NCBI GenBank assembly: GCA_016715895.1
Contig: JADJXH010000004.1
Span: 1,736,001-1,800,000, forward strand
Length of the DNA: 64,000 nt
Direction: 5' to 3'
Origin: Flavobacteriales bacterium
GTDB taxonomy: Bacteria; Bacteroidota; Bacteroidia; Flavobacteriales_F; PHOS-HE28
The position numbers and the translations under genes were made by a program. This document shows, in pieces, positions 9,152-17,372 of this stretch; position 1 is the first letter of the stretch, and each line of letters opens with the position of its first letter. The notes under the pieces were generated by a model. It was not told where the DNA came from and searched no databases. It saw nothing but the letters and a program-made list of their open reading frames with translations.

Positions 9152-9159
9152 CGAAGCTA
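9152..9159 (-). promoter_or_regulatory. Putative -7 promoter box TAGCTTCG
   Basis: TAGCTTCG lies just upstream of the GTG at 9147 of the interrupted secreted-protein gene. If used, the transcript would start at or a few bases from the first codon, so the message would be nearly leaderless or would use the ATG at 9120. Confidence 0.3.
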
Positions 9160-9188
9160 ACCCGACCCGGTGTTGGATGATCGGGCGG

Positions 9189-9290
9189 GCAGGTCCCTGT
9201 CCGCGCGAGCATCCGGTCGTGCACCACCATCATCCACAGCGCGCGGAAGGGTCCCCTGTTGAGCATGCCCATGCGTTCAAAAGCGGATCC
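9189..9290 (-). pseudogene. Relic of a membrane-protein gene (C-terminal fragment)
   Basis: On the minus strand this stretch reads ERMGMLNRGPFRALWMMVVH, clearly related to the end of the membrane protein at 357-968 (DRIGMLDMGPFCALWMLAVY). Nothing upstream continues the homology: the frame runs into the leader of the cyclase gene. It is therefore a decayed C-terminal scrap of a paralogue, now lying in the intergenic region between the interrupted secreted-protein gene and the first cyclase. Confidence 0.55.
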
Positions 9291-9313
9291 CGCCGGTGGT
9301 CTAACTTGGTCGG

Positions 9314-11233
9314 ATGCAAGGCGCGAAGGGGGCGGTCCGACACATGCTCGCGGGCGCTATGCTCCTGATCACGGGTATCCTGGCCGCGCAGTCCGAGCGT
9401 CGGCACGACTCGCTCCTGCAGGTCTTCGAGCACGACACCAACTACAAGGCCCGGGTTTGGGCTGGCATCAAACTGAGCGGGGACGTGATCACCAGCGATC
9501 CCCAGCGGACGGTCCGCATCGGTGGGCAGGTGATGCACCTGCTGGACAGCCTTCAGCAAGCGGGTGCGATGTCCGATTCACTGGCCGACATCCACCGCAT
9601 GATCCAGTTGCAGACCCTGGGCATCGCCTATTCCCACCTGGGCGATGTGCAGGAGGAGCTGCGGCTGGCACTGCAGAACCTGAAGATCGCCGATCGCCTG
9701 GGCATTCCCCAAAAACAATGCATGGCGCTGGAGAAGATGGGGTCGTTGCTTCTTATGCAGGGAAACCGGGAGGAGGCGTACCGATACTTCCATCGCGCGC
9801 TGGCCATTGCCGAGCGGTCCAACAACACTTATCGCCTGGCCTTGGAGTACGGCAACATCGGCGCGGCGCTCGGTGAAACGGACCCCGACTCGATGCTCTG
9901 GTATTTCCGGCGTTCGCTGGAGGTGATGGGACGACCGGACATGGTGGATCGCGAAGGTGCCATGGGCTGGATGCTGAACAACATCGGCAACGTGCTCGAG
10001 GATCGCGGGGAGCTGGATTCGGCCCTGTTCTATTACGAGCGCTCGCTGGCCCTGCGCCGGTCCATCGATCACCGCCTCGGACAATACCTCGTGCACAGTG
10101 ACATGGCGGAGTTGCTGGTGAAGCAGGGCCGGTTGCAGGAGGGTCTGGAGCATGCCAACACCGGCATCCGCATCGCCGAGGAGAACGGATTCCACCAGAA
10201 CCTGCACCATAATTTCCGGGTTCGCAGCGAAGTGCTCGCGCGGCTCGGGCGCTACCCGGAGGCATACTGGGACCATCGGCGCTATGTGCAGGAACGGGAT
10301 TCCATCGAGAACGAGCGGAACACCAAACAGGTGGTCCAACAGACGATGCGCTATGAGTACGGCCGCGAACAGCTCGCCGACAGCCTCGCGCATGAGGCCG
10401 AGCTGACGGTGAAGGCGCAGGAGGTCCGTCGACAGAAAGCGGTGCGCAACGGATTCATGGGCGGCTTCGCCCTGGTGGCCCTCTTCGCCGGGATCTTCCT
10501 TGTGCAGCGAAATCGCATCGGCAAGGCCCGCGAACGGAGCGATGAACTGCTGTTGAACATCCTGCCAGAGGAAGTGGCCGAGGAGCTCAAGGCCAAGGGC
10601 GAGGCCGAGGCCGTGCACATCGACCAGGTCACCGTGCTCTTCACGGACTTTAAAGGCTTCACCGCCATGAGCGAAAAGGTGACCCCGAAGCAACTGGTGC
10701 ACGACCTGCACGAGTGCTTCAGCGCCTTCGACAACATCTGCGAGAAGCATGGCCTGGAGAAGATCAAGACGATCGGCGATGCCTATATGGCCGCGGGTGG
10801 CCTGCCCACGCCGAATACCACCCATGCCACGGACGTGATCCAGGCCGCTTTCGAGATGCGCGACTTCATCGCCGAAGGCAAGGCGCGCAAGATCGCAACG
10901 GCCTTGCCGTATTTCGAGATCCGCATCGGCATCCACACCGGTCCGGTGGTGGCGGGCATCGTGGGCGTGAAGAAGTTCCAGTACGACATCTGGGGCGATA
11001 CGGTGAACACGGCGAGCCGCATGGAATCGTCCGGCGAGGTGGGTAAGGTGAACATCAGCGAGGCCACGTACTGGCTTTTGGTGAATGGCGACTGGTCCAT
11101 GGCGAATGGCATTTCCACCCTTTCACCAACTCCCATTCACCATTCACCCGCATTCGTCTTCACCCCTCGCGGAAAAGTGCAGGCAAAGGGTAAGGGGGAA
11201 TTGGAGATGTATTTCGTTGAGCGCACGGGATAG
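9314..11233 (+). CDS. TPR-transmembrane-class III adenylate cyclase, copy 1
   Basis: A 639-residue protein with an N-terminal signal (MLAGAMLLITGILAAQ), a TPR region (about 90-330, for example GNREEAYRYFHRALAIAERS), a coiled segment, one membrane helix (about 379-398) and a cytoplasmic cyclase domain (about 435-635). Catalytic residues are present: metal Asp445 (LFTDFKGFT) and Asp489 (KTIGDAYM), the adenine-type Lys in EKIKTIGD, the Asp of YDIWGD, and NTASR, so it should make cAMP. Unlike copy 2, it has an extra segment after SEATY (about residues 587-617) encoded by a hairpin-forming microrepeat at 11080-11148. It is followed 39 bases later by its paralogue. Confidence 0.85.
   Translation: MQGAKGAVRHMLAGAMLLITGILAAQSERRHDSLLQVFEHDTNYKARVWAGIKLSGDVITSDPQRTVRIGGQVMHLLDSLQQAGAMSDSLADIHRMIQLQTLGIAYSHLGDVQEELRLALQNLKIADRLGIPQKQCMALEKMGSLLLMQGNREEAYRYFHRALAIAERSNNTYRLALEYGNIGAALGETDPDSMLWYFRRSLEVMGRPDMVDREGAMGWMLNNIGNVLEDRGELDSALFYYERSLALRRSIDHRLGQYLVHSDMAELLVKQGRLQEGLEHANTGIRIAEENGFHQNLHHNFRVRSEVLARLGRYPEAYWDHRRYVQERDSIENERNTKQVVQQTMRYEYGREQLADSLAHEAELTVKAQEVRRQKAVRNGFMGGFALVALFAGIFLVQRNRIGKARERSDELLLNILPEEVAEELKAKGEAEAVHIDQVTVLFTDFKGFTAMSEKVTPKQLVHDLHECFSAFDNICEKHGLEKIKTIGDAYMAAGGLPTPNTTHATDVIQAAFEMRDFIAEGKARKIATALPYFEIRIGIHTGPVVAGIVGVKKFQYDIWGDTVNTASRMESSGEVGKVNISEATYWLLVNGDWSMANGISTLSPTPIHHSPAFVFTPRGKVQAKGKGELEMYFVERTG
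11080..11148 (+). repeat. Inverted microrepeat inside the cyclase gene
   Basis: The left arm has GGTGAATGG (11080-11088) and GCGAATGG (11102-11109); the right arm has two overlapping CCATTCACC copies (11133-11141 and 11140-11148), the exact complement of the first. The arms are made of degenerate 7-base units (GTGAATG / CATTCAC) and could form a hairpin. It is read in frame as part of the cyclase and is missing from the tandem paralogue, so it looks inserted. The design resembles the hairpin elements at 31603-33080 and 33513-33640. Confidence 0.6.
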
Positions 11234-11272
11234 TCCCCTGAACATGGCATTCACCTGCAACGATCGAGACAC

Positions 11273-13228
11273 ATGGAGCGAGTGAGTTCACTGATCACGG
11301 CAGCGGTCCTTCTCCTGGGATCCGCCACGGCTCAGCCCAAGCTGGATTCCTTGCTGCGGATCTGGCATAATGGGGCACTTACCGACTCCGTGCGTGCGCG
11401 TGCATTCGAGAGATACATCTTTGATGGTCATCTCTTCAAGGACCGCGACACAGCACTCGTTCTGGTGGATGAACTGATGGCCTTCTCCGAGGATCGGAAG
11501 CTCCTCGATGGCCAGATCAGCGCTTTGAATCTCCGGGCGATCGCCGCTGCTATTGCGAACGATCATGCCCAGGCGCTGGAACTCAACGAACAGATCATCG
11601 CCATGGCCACGGCGAAGGGCGATCAGGAACGGGTCGCTGACGTGCTTGGCAACATGGGTATCATCTACAGGAAGCAAGGCGATCTGCCCAGGGCGTTGGA
11701 CCACTACCAACGATCGCTCGCGCTGAAAGAGGCACAGGGCGATCAGCGCGGCATTGCCACCACCCTCACGAACATGGCCGTGATCCACCGCGATATGGGG
11801 GACATGGACAAGGCCTTGGCCGACAACCTCCACAGCCTTGCCATCGTGGAAGAGCTGGATGACCCCCGCCTTCTTGCCGGCGTGTTGAGCAGCACGGGCA
11901 ATGTGTACTTCAAGATGCAGGACTACCGCCACGCGCTGGAGTATCATGAACGATGCCTCGGGATCTACGAGCGGTCCGGGGACCAGAGGGGCATCTCGAT
12001 GTGCTTGGTGAACATCGGTAACGTGTATTATGAGCAGGGTGACCTGGAACAGGCTTTGGACTTTCAGCAGCGCGCATTGGACCTGCAGGGTCGGATCGGG
12101 GACAGAATGGGGATCACCAAGTCGTACAACCAGATCGGCAGGATCAGGCTGGCACAGGGCGAGGCACGCCAGGCGGTGATCGATTGCCACAAGGGTCTCG
12201 AGGTCGCCGTGGAACTCGGTTCCATCCACGACCGTGCGCACAATTGCGATTGTCTCTACGAGGCATACAAGGCGGTCGGCGACGCAGGGAACGCCCTGTT
12301 GTATCACGAACGAACGCAGCAGCTGCGCGACAGCCTGTTCAATGAGGAGAACACGAAGAGGATCACGCAGCTGACCATGCAGTATGAGTTCGATAAGAAG
12401 GAGGCCGCCACCAAGGCCGAACAGGAGAGGAAGGACTCCATCGCTGCTGAGGAACTGCGCCGCCAGAAGGTGGTGCGCAACGGCTTCATGGGGGGCTTCG
12501 CATTGGTCGCCTTGTTCGCTGGGGTTTTCCTTGTGCAGCGCAACCGCATCAGCAGGGCACGAGAGCGGAGCGACGAACTATTGCTCAACATCCTGCCGGA
12601 GGAAGTGGCTGAGGAACTGAAGGCGAGGGGTGAGGCCGAGGCAAAGCTCATTGATGAGGTCACCGTGCTCTTCACGGACTTCAAGGGCTTCACCGCCATG
12701 AGCGAGAAGCTCAGTCCCAAGGAGTTGGTGAAGGACCTGCACGAGTGCTTCAGTGCCTTCGATCGGATCTGTGAGGATCACGGCCTGGAGAAGATCAAGA
12801 CCATCGGCGATGCGTACATGGCCGCCGGTGGATTGCCGACGCCGAACACCACGCACGCCACCGATGTGATCAGGGCCGCACTGGAAATGCGCGACTTCAT
12901 CGCAGCGGGAAAGCAGCACAATCTGGAGCGAGGCCATCCCTACTTCGAGATCCGCATCGGGGTACATACCGGTCCGGTGGTAGCCGGCATCGTCGGGGTG
13001 AAGAAGTTCAGCTACGACATATGGGGCGATACGGTGAACACCGCCTCGCGAATGGAATCGTCCGGAGAGCCGGGACAAGTGAACATCAGTGAGGCGACGT
13101 ACGCGTTGGTCCGTGAACAGGCTGGACGCCTGTTCGACTTCACCCCGCGCGGCAAGGTGCAGGCGAAGGGGAAGGGCGAGATGGAGATGTACTTCGTTCA
13201 ACGAAGCTCGGAACGAGCGGAGGCATGA
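11273..13228 (+). CDS. TPR-transmembrane-class III adenylate cyclase, copy 2
   Basis: A 651-residue protein with signal peptide MERVSSLITAAVLLLGSATA, about five TPR units (residues 120-340, for example ADVLGNMGIIYRKQGDLPRA and CLVNIGNVYYEQGDLEQA), a basic and coiled linker, one membrane helix (about 403-422) and a class III cyclase domain (about 460-643). Both metal Asp residues (LFTDFKGF, TIGDAYM), the adenine-type Lys (EKIKTIGD), YDIWGD and NTASR are intact, predicting cAMP synthesis. TPRs outside and cyclase inside suggest that protein binding in the periplasm controls activity; that is inference. The membrane and cyclase parts are very close to copy 1, while the TPR parts differ strongly. 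Confidence 0.85.
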   Translation: MERVSSLITAAVLLLGSATAQPKLDSLLRIWHNGALTDSVRARAFERYIFDGHLFKDRDTALVLVDELMAFSEDRKLLDGQISALNLRAIAAAIANDHAQALELNEQIIAMATAKGDQERVADVLGNMGIIYRKQGDLPRALDHYQRSLALKEAQGDQRGIATTLTNMAVIHRDMGDMDKALADNLHSLAIVEELDDPRLLAGVLSSTGNVYFKMQDYRHALEYHERCLGIYERSGDQRGISMCLVNIGNVYYEQGDLEQALDFQQRALDLQGRIGDRMGITKSYNQIGRIRLAQGEARQAVIDCHKGLEVAVELGSIHDRAHNCDCLYEAYKAVGDAGNALLYHERTQQLRDSLFNEENTKRITQLTMQYEFDKKEAATKAEQERKDSIAAEELRRQKVVRNGFMGGFALVALFAGVFLVQRNRISRARERSDELLLNILPEEVAEELKARGEAEAKLIDEVTVLFTDFKGFTAMSEKLSPKELVKDLHECFSAFDRICEDHGLEKIKTIGDAYMAAGGLPTPNTTHATDVIRAALEMRDFIAAGKQHNLERGHPYFEIRIGVHTGPVVAGIVGVKKFSYDIWGDTVNTASRMESSGEPGQVNISEATYALVREQAGRLFDFTPRGKVQAKGKGEMEMYFVQRSSERAEA

Positions 13229-13297
13229 CCTCGTGGAGCGGAGCGCAAGGGCGGCTAGATCCGCGATGGGCTTTCGTTGAGGCGCACGCCCTTCGAT

Positions 13298-13684
13298 TCA
13301 GTGAAGGCGGCGGCCGGCCAGAAGCTCCACCGACCCCAGCGCTGCGATCAGCCCCTGCAGCCAGAAAAGCTCGGTCAGCAGCACCTGCACCCCGATCCAG
13401 GTCAGCGTGCCGGCGCCCAGCACGAGCGCAACGCCGGCGGCGATCGGGGATCGGCGCAGGGTAAGCAGGAACCCGAGCAGATGCCCGAGCCCAAGCCCAG
13501 CGAATAGGATCGCCCCCGGCCAGAAGAAGTCGGCGAAGAGGGTGGTGTGCATGAAGTCTCGCGGCAGCTTCAGGAGCGAGCCATCGGGTGCGAGCATCAG
13601 CAGCAGGCCGCCGACGATGGCGTTCACCGCCAGGAAGCCTTGGTCGATGAGCAGGACGGTGCGCATGGTGTGAAGATCGAGCAT
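13298..13684 (-). CDS. Small four-helix membrane protein
   Basis: A 128-residue protein from the ATG at 13684 (MLDLHTMRTVLLIDQG); the internal ATG at 13666 gives 122 residues and is equally plausible. About four hydrophobic helices are visible (FLAVNAIVGGLLLML, DFFWPGAILFAGLGLGHLLG, IAAGVALVLGAGTLTWIG, WLQGLIAALGSVELLAG). It is probably an inner-membrane protein with no recognised enzymatic motif. It is divergent from the SRAP gene at 13733, so the 48-base gap must hold both promoters. Confidence 0.6.
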   Translation of the reverse strand: MLDLHTMRTVLLIDQGFLAVNAIVGGLLLMLAPDGSLLKLPRDFMHTTLFADFFWPGAILFAGLGLGHLLGFLLTLRRSPIAAGVALVLGAGTLTWIGVQVLLTELFWLQGLIAALGSVELLAGRRLH

Positions 13685-13732
13685 CGGGGTGCGCAGGAAG
13701 CTGATGCGGGTCACGGGCCGTTCCTTTGTGCA

Positions 13733-14425
13733 GTGTGTTATTCCACCACCCTGGACCGCGACCTGAAGGCGCTGGAGCAACGGCTGAACCGGCGGATGAT
13801 CGATGAGTTCAAGCGTGGGGAACGGCCTGACGCAGGTGACCAGCTCCTGCTGCCCTTGGACCGGACCAGTGCGTTCGCGCGACCGCTGTGGCCGGTGGTC
13901 GCCAGCAAGGCCCCGGACCGGATCAGCGTGCAACGCTGGGGGCTGCTTCCGCGCTACATCCGTTCCGAAGAGGAGGCCCAGGAGTTCCTGAAGCGGACGC
14001 CCACGTTCAACGCCATCAGCGAGGAGGTGGACGCCAAGCGGAGCTACAAGCATGCGGTGGAGAGCGGGCAGCGCTGCCTGGTGCCCGTCACGGGGTTCTT
14101 CGAATGGCGGCACGAGGGCAAGGTGAAGGTGCCCTACAGGATCGGGCTGAAGGGCGGTGATGTGTTCTGCCTGGCTGGGCTGTGGGAGGAGCACGACGGC
14201 GTGGACACCTACACCGTGCTCACCACCCGCGCCAACCCGCTGCTGGCCTTCATCCACAACAGCAAGCAGCGCATGCCGGTGATCGTGCCCGAGGCGCAGT
14301 GGGACGCCTGGCTATCGCCCGACCTGGCACCGGATGAGGTGAAGCGCCTGTGCGAGCCCTACCCCGAGGAGGAGATGGAGGCGGAGCGCCTGGGGGCGGG
14401 TCCTGCACAGGGCACCTTGTTCTGA
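13733..14425 (+). CDS. yedK: SRAP family abasic-site DNA-protein crosslinker (YedK/HMCES)
   Basis: A 230-residue protein. The start is the GTG at 13733, because it puts Cys at position 2 (M-C-Y-S): in this family Cys2 becomes the N-terminal residue and links covalently to abasic sites in single-stranded DNA, shielding them from error-prone repair. The rest of the active set is visible: Asn93 (TFNAISEE), Glu124 (VTGFFEWRH) and His175 (FIHNSKQRMPVI). Length fits the family. It is cytosolic and acts at replication forks. Frames extending upstream add unrelated sequence on the opposite gene. Confidence 0.9.
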   Translation: MCYSTTLDRDLKALEQRLNRRMIDEFKRGERPDAGDQLLLPLDRTSAFARPLWPVVASKAPDRISVQRWGLLPRYIRSEEEAQEFLKRTPTFNAISEEVDAKRSYKHAVESGQRCLVPVTGFFEWRHEGKVKVPYRIGLKGGDVFCLAGLWEEHDGVDTYTVLTTRANPLLAFIHNSKQRMPVIVPEAQWDAWLSPDLAPDEVKRLCEPYPEEEMEAERLGAGPAQGTLF

Positions 14426-14441
14426 GCGGCCGCGGCCCGGC

Positions 14442-14780
14442 TCACCATGGGCCCGTCAGCTGACGCCTCACATCGGCAATCGTGATCGCCAGGTGCGAGG
14501 CCCCGTACACGCAGCGTCCATCGCGGATCACGAGCACCTGCGGCGACTCGTGCCGCACGCCATAGCGCACCGCGATCGCATCCGAAAGGGCACGGTGGCG
14601 CAGCAGATCGAGAAGATGAACAGGACCATCCGCTGCCTGCCAGGCCCGCTGCAGGCGGTGAAGGGCGGTGCTGCTGATGGAGCAGCGGGTGCTGTGCTTG
14701 AAGACGAGGACAGGCCGCCGGGCGGAAGCGGCATCGATGTGGTCCAGTTCGTCCGTGGTGGTGAGCGGCTGCCAGGGCAT
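14442..14780 (-). CDS. ytxJ: Monothiol bacilliredoxin YtxJ
   Basis: A 112-residue thioredoxin-fold protein starting MPWQPLTTTDEL. The motif FKHSTRCSISS with a single redox Cys33 is the signature of the bacillithiol-system protein YtxJ (DUF2847); the fold continues through SPQVLVIRDGRCVY (the cis-Pro strand) to a final helix. It probably removes bacillithiol from oxidised cytosolic proteins, which implies that this organism makes bacillithiol. No bacillithiol synthesis gene is in the window. It converges on the SRAP gene, 16 bases apart. Confidence 0.85.
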   Translation of the reverse strand: MPWQPLTTTDELDHIDAASARRPVLVFKHSTRCSISSTALHRLQRAWQAADGPVHLLDLLRHRALSDAIAVRYGVRHESPQVLVIRDGRCVYGASHLAITIADVRRQLTGPW

Positions 14781-14832
14781 GCCGCAAAGTTCGGGGGGCG
14801 GCGGCCCCGGGTGCGGTGTGGTCGGTCACCGT

Positions 14833-14850
14833 GCGGGATCGCTATTTTGC
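14833..14850 (+). promoter_or_regulatory. Putative promoter of the helicase gene
   Basis: GCGGGATC (14833-14840) is followed two bases later by TATTTTGC (14843-14850), close to the Bacteroidota -7 box. The same GCGGGATC plus TA-box arrangement stands before the next two genes (17352-17368 and 18213-18231). Confidence 0.35.
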
Positions 14851-14913
14851 CGGCGGCCGGGTGACGGTGTTCCCGTCAGTGACACCCGGAGCCGTACCGC
14901 ACAGCCATGAAGA

Positions 14914-17334
14914 ATGTCGTTCGCCCCTGATGACCGCACCTCCGACCTTCGCGAAGTGAACCCGCGTACCACGGTGCCCGATGAAGCGCACGTGGAGACC
15001 GAGATGGCCGCGCTGGCCGCCCGCTTCATCAACAGCACCAACCGCCACGTCTTCCTCACCGGCAAGGCGGGCACCGGCAAGACCACCTTCCTGCATCGGC
15101 TGGCCGCCGGCACCCACAAGCGCCATGTGATCCTGGCGCCCACGGGCATCGCCGCCTTGAACGCGAAGGGTGTCACCATCCACAGCCAGTTCCTGCTGCC
15201 CTTCGGCGCCTTCCTGCCGGAGAAGCAGCGGCCGCTCGACATCCCGGAGGGCGCCTTCCACGACCAGGACACCCTCACGCGCCGCCATCCGCTCAATGCC
15301 CTGCGCCGCAACGTGCTGCGCGAGGTGGACCTGCTGATCATCGACGAGGTGAGCATGCTGCGGGCCGATGTGCTGGATGCCATCGACTTCCGCATGCGGG
15401 CCGTGCGTCAGAACCGCCGCGAGAGCTTCGGCGGCGCGCAGGTGCTGCTCATCGGCGACCTGTACCAGCTGCCGCCCGTGGTGAAGGACGAGGAGTGGCG
15501 CGTGATGCAGCGGTATTACGCCAGCATGCACTTCTTCGAAAGCCTGGTGCTGAAGCAGCACGGTTATGCGCACATCGAACTGGACCGCATCTTCCGGCAG
15601 CAGGACGACCGCTTCATCCGCATCCTGAACAACCTGCGCGACAACAAGGTGCAGGCCGGGGATGTGGACGAGCTGAACGCACACCATCGGTCCACCATCC
15701 CCGCCGCGGAAAGCGAGGGCGTGATCACGCTCACCACGCACAACCACAAGGCCGACGAGCTCAACCAGCAGGCGCTGGCGAAGCTGCCGGGCAAGGCGCA
15801 TGCCTTCGAGGCCGTGATCGACGGCGACTTTCCGCAGAGCATGTTCCCCGTGCTGGAGCGGATCGAGCTCAAGGTGGGCGCGCAGGTGATGTTCGTGAAG
15901 AACGATCCGGAGAAGATGTACTTCAACGGCAGGCTGGCCCGCGTGGAGGCGCTCAGCGATGAGGGCATCACGGTGCGCATGTACGATGAAGGTCCGACAG
16001 GCATCCTGCCTGCCGGTGCCGATCCAGCGCAGGCTGATCCGGTATCCCGTTCCACGACCTACAGGCTCAAGCGCGAGACCTGGGAGAACAAGCGCTACGT
16101 GGTGAACGCGGCGACCAAGGAGCAGGAGGAGGAGGTGCTGGGCACCTTCGAGCAGTACCCCATCAAGCTGGCGTGGGCCATCACGGTGCACAAGAGCCAG
16201 GGCCTCACCTTCAGCAAGGCCATCATCGACGTGGGGCAGGCCTTCGCGCCGGGGCAGGTGTACGTGGCGCTCTCGCGCCTGCGCTCCCTCGACGGGCTCA
16301 TCCTGCGCACGCGCATCGACCCGTCCGTGGTGAGCACCGACAAGGACGTGGTGGCCTTCACGCAGCGCGGCGAGCAGCAGGAACCGCTGCCGCAGCAGTT
16401 GCAGGCCCAGCAGCGCGCGTACCTGCAGCAGCTGCTCGCGGGCACCTTCGACCTGGGCGACCTGCTGCGCAAGGTGGAGTGGACGGAGAAGGACCATCCG
16501 GAGACCGCGCAGTTCGAGAGCGACGACATGAAGACCGCGCTGCAGATGCTGCGCGACATCCTGCGGAACGAGGAGGAGAACACGCGCAAGTTCCGGGGGC
16601 AGTTGATGCGCCTGCTCTTCGAGGACAAGCGGGCCGAGCTCCTGGAGCGCATCGAGAAGGGCGGCGCCTACTACGGCGACCTGCTGCAGGAGCGGATGAA
16701 GGCCTTGGTGCGCCACATCGCGCAGGCCGAGCTGCTGAGCCGCACCAAGGAGTACACCAACGCGCTGAAGGAGATCGACGGCATGCTGATGAAGCGCATC
16801 GCCACCATCGCCAAGGTGGCGATGATCACGCGCTGCATCCTGAACGGCGAGGAGATCCAGCGGCCGAAGGACATCGAGCAGGGGCTGGCCGCGAAACGCG
16901 CCGCCCTGGTGGGCGAGGCGCGCGCCTGGGCCGAGGAGCACCGGCCGAAGGGGAGGACCGGCAAGCGGCGCAAGCTGCGCACGGCCGCCGATCCATCGGA
17001 AGCCGTTGATGCCGGCGAGCCTGCAGCGCGCCCGGCGAAGGGTGCCACCTACGCCACCACTTATGCCCTGGTGAAGGAGGGCCTCTCCGTGGAGCAGATC
17101 GCGCAGAAACGCCAGATGGCGCGGAGCACCATCGAGGGCCACCTGGCACGGGGTATCGCGGAGGGGGTGGTGGAGCTGGACGGCCTGATGCCCGAGGCGG
17201 AGCGCGACCTCATCGCCGACTGGATGCGGGAGAACCCCTCCAAGGGGCTGAACGAGGCCGCGGGCCACTTCGACGGGCGCTTCGGCTACGGCCAGCTGCG
17301 CATGGTGCAGGCCTGGGTGAAGCGGGAGGCGTGA
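14914..17334 (+). CDS. Pif1-like helicase with C-terminal helix-turn-helix domain
   Basis: An 806-residue superfamily 1B helicase. Walker A is GKAGTGKTT (about residue 49), followed by LAPTGIAALNAKGVTIHS, Walker B LLIIDEVSML, GDLYQLPPVV (motif III) and, near residue 425, AITVHKSQGLTFSKAIIDVG with the VYVALSRLRSL ending of the core. Residues about 490-700 are a charged helical region, and the end holds a helix-turn-helix domain (YALVKEGLSVEQIAQKRQMA) of the type found after RecQ and in Bacteroidota Pif1-like proteins. It probably unwinds DNA in repair or recombination, 5' to 3' as for the family. It forms a same-strand run with the next two genes. Confidence 0.85.
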   Translation: MSFAPDDRTSDLREVNPRTTVPDEAHVETEMAALAARFINSTNRHVFLTGKAGTGKTTFLHRLAAGTHKRHVILAPTGIAALNAKGVTIHSQFLLPFGAFLPEKQRPLDIPEGAFHDQDTLTRRHPLNALRRNVLREVDLLIIDEVSMLRADVLDAIDFRMRAVRQNRRESFGGAQVLLIGDLYQLPPVVKDEEWRVMQRYYASMHFFESLVLKQHGYAHIELDRIFRQQDDRFIRILNNLRDNKVQAGDVDELNAHHRSTIPAAESEGVITLTTHNHKADELNQQALAKLPGKAHAFEAVIDGDFPQSMFPVLERIELKVGAQVMFVKNDPEKMYFNGRLARVEALSDEGITVRMYDEGPTGILPAGADPAQADPVSRSTTYRLKRETWENKRYVVNAATKEQEEEVLGTFEQYPIKLAWAITVHKSQGLTFSKAIIDVGQAFAPGQVYVALSRLRSLDGLILRTRIDPSVVSTDKDVVAFTQRGEQQEPLPQQLQAQQRAYLQQLLAGTFDLGDLLRKVEWTEKDHPETAQFESDDMKTALQMLRDILRNEEENTRKFRGQLMRLLFEDKRAELLERIEKGGAYYGDLLQERMKALVRHIAQAELLSRTKEYTNALKEIDGMLMKRIATIAKVAMITRCILNGEEIQRPKDIEQGLAAKRAALVGEARAWAEEHRPKGRTGKRRKLRTAADPSEAVDAGEPAARPAKGATYATTYALVKEGLSVEQIAQKRQMARSTIEGHLARGIAEGVVELDGLMPEAERDLIADWMRENPSKGLNEAAGHFDGRFGYGQLRMVQAWVKREA

Positions 17335-17351
17335 GGTGAGGCCGTTGTGCG

Positions 17352-17368
17352 GCGGGATCGTATTTTCC
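17352..17368 (+). promoter_or_regulatory. Putative promoter of the Cys-motif gene
   Basis: GCGGGATC (17352-17359), one base, then TATTTTCC (17361-17368), directly ahead of the ATG at 17373. The transcript would have almost no leader. Confidence 0.35.
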
Positions 17369-17372
17369 CGCC

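Noticed and set aside
14359..14829. A 156-codon minus-strand frame overlapping ytxJ
   Set aside because: It is an out-of-frame shadow of the YtxJ gene, which has the family's redox motif.
14842..17268. An 808-codon open frame antisense to the helicase gene
   Set aside because: High G+C at third codon positions leaves the opposite strand without stops. The translation is low-complexity (His, Leu, Arg) with no recognisable domain, whereas the plus strand encodes a textbook helicase.
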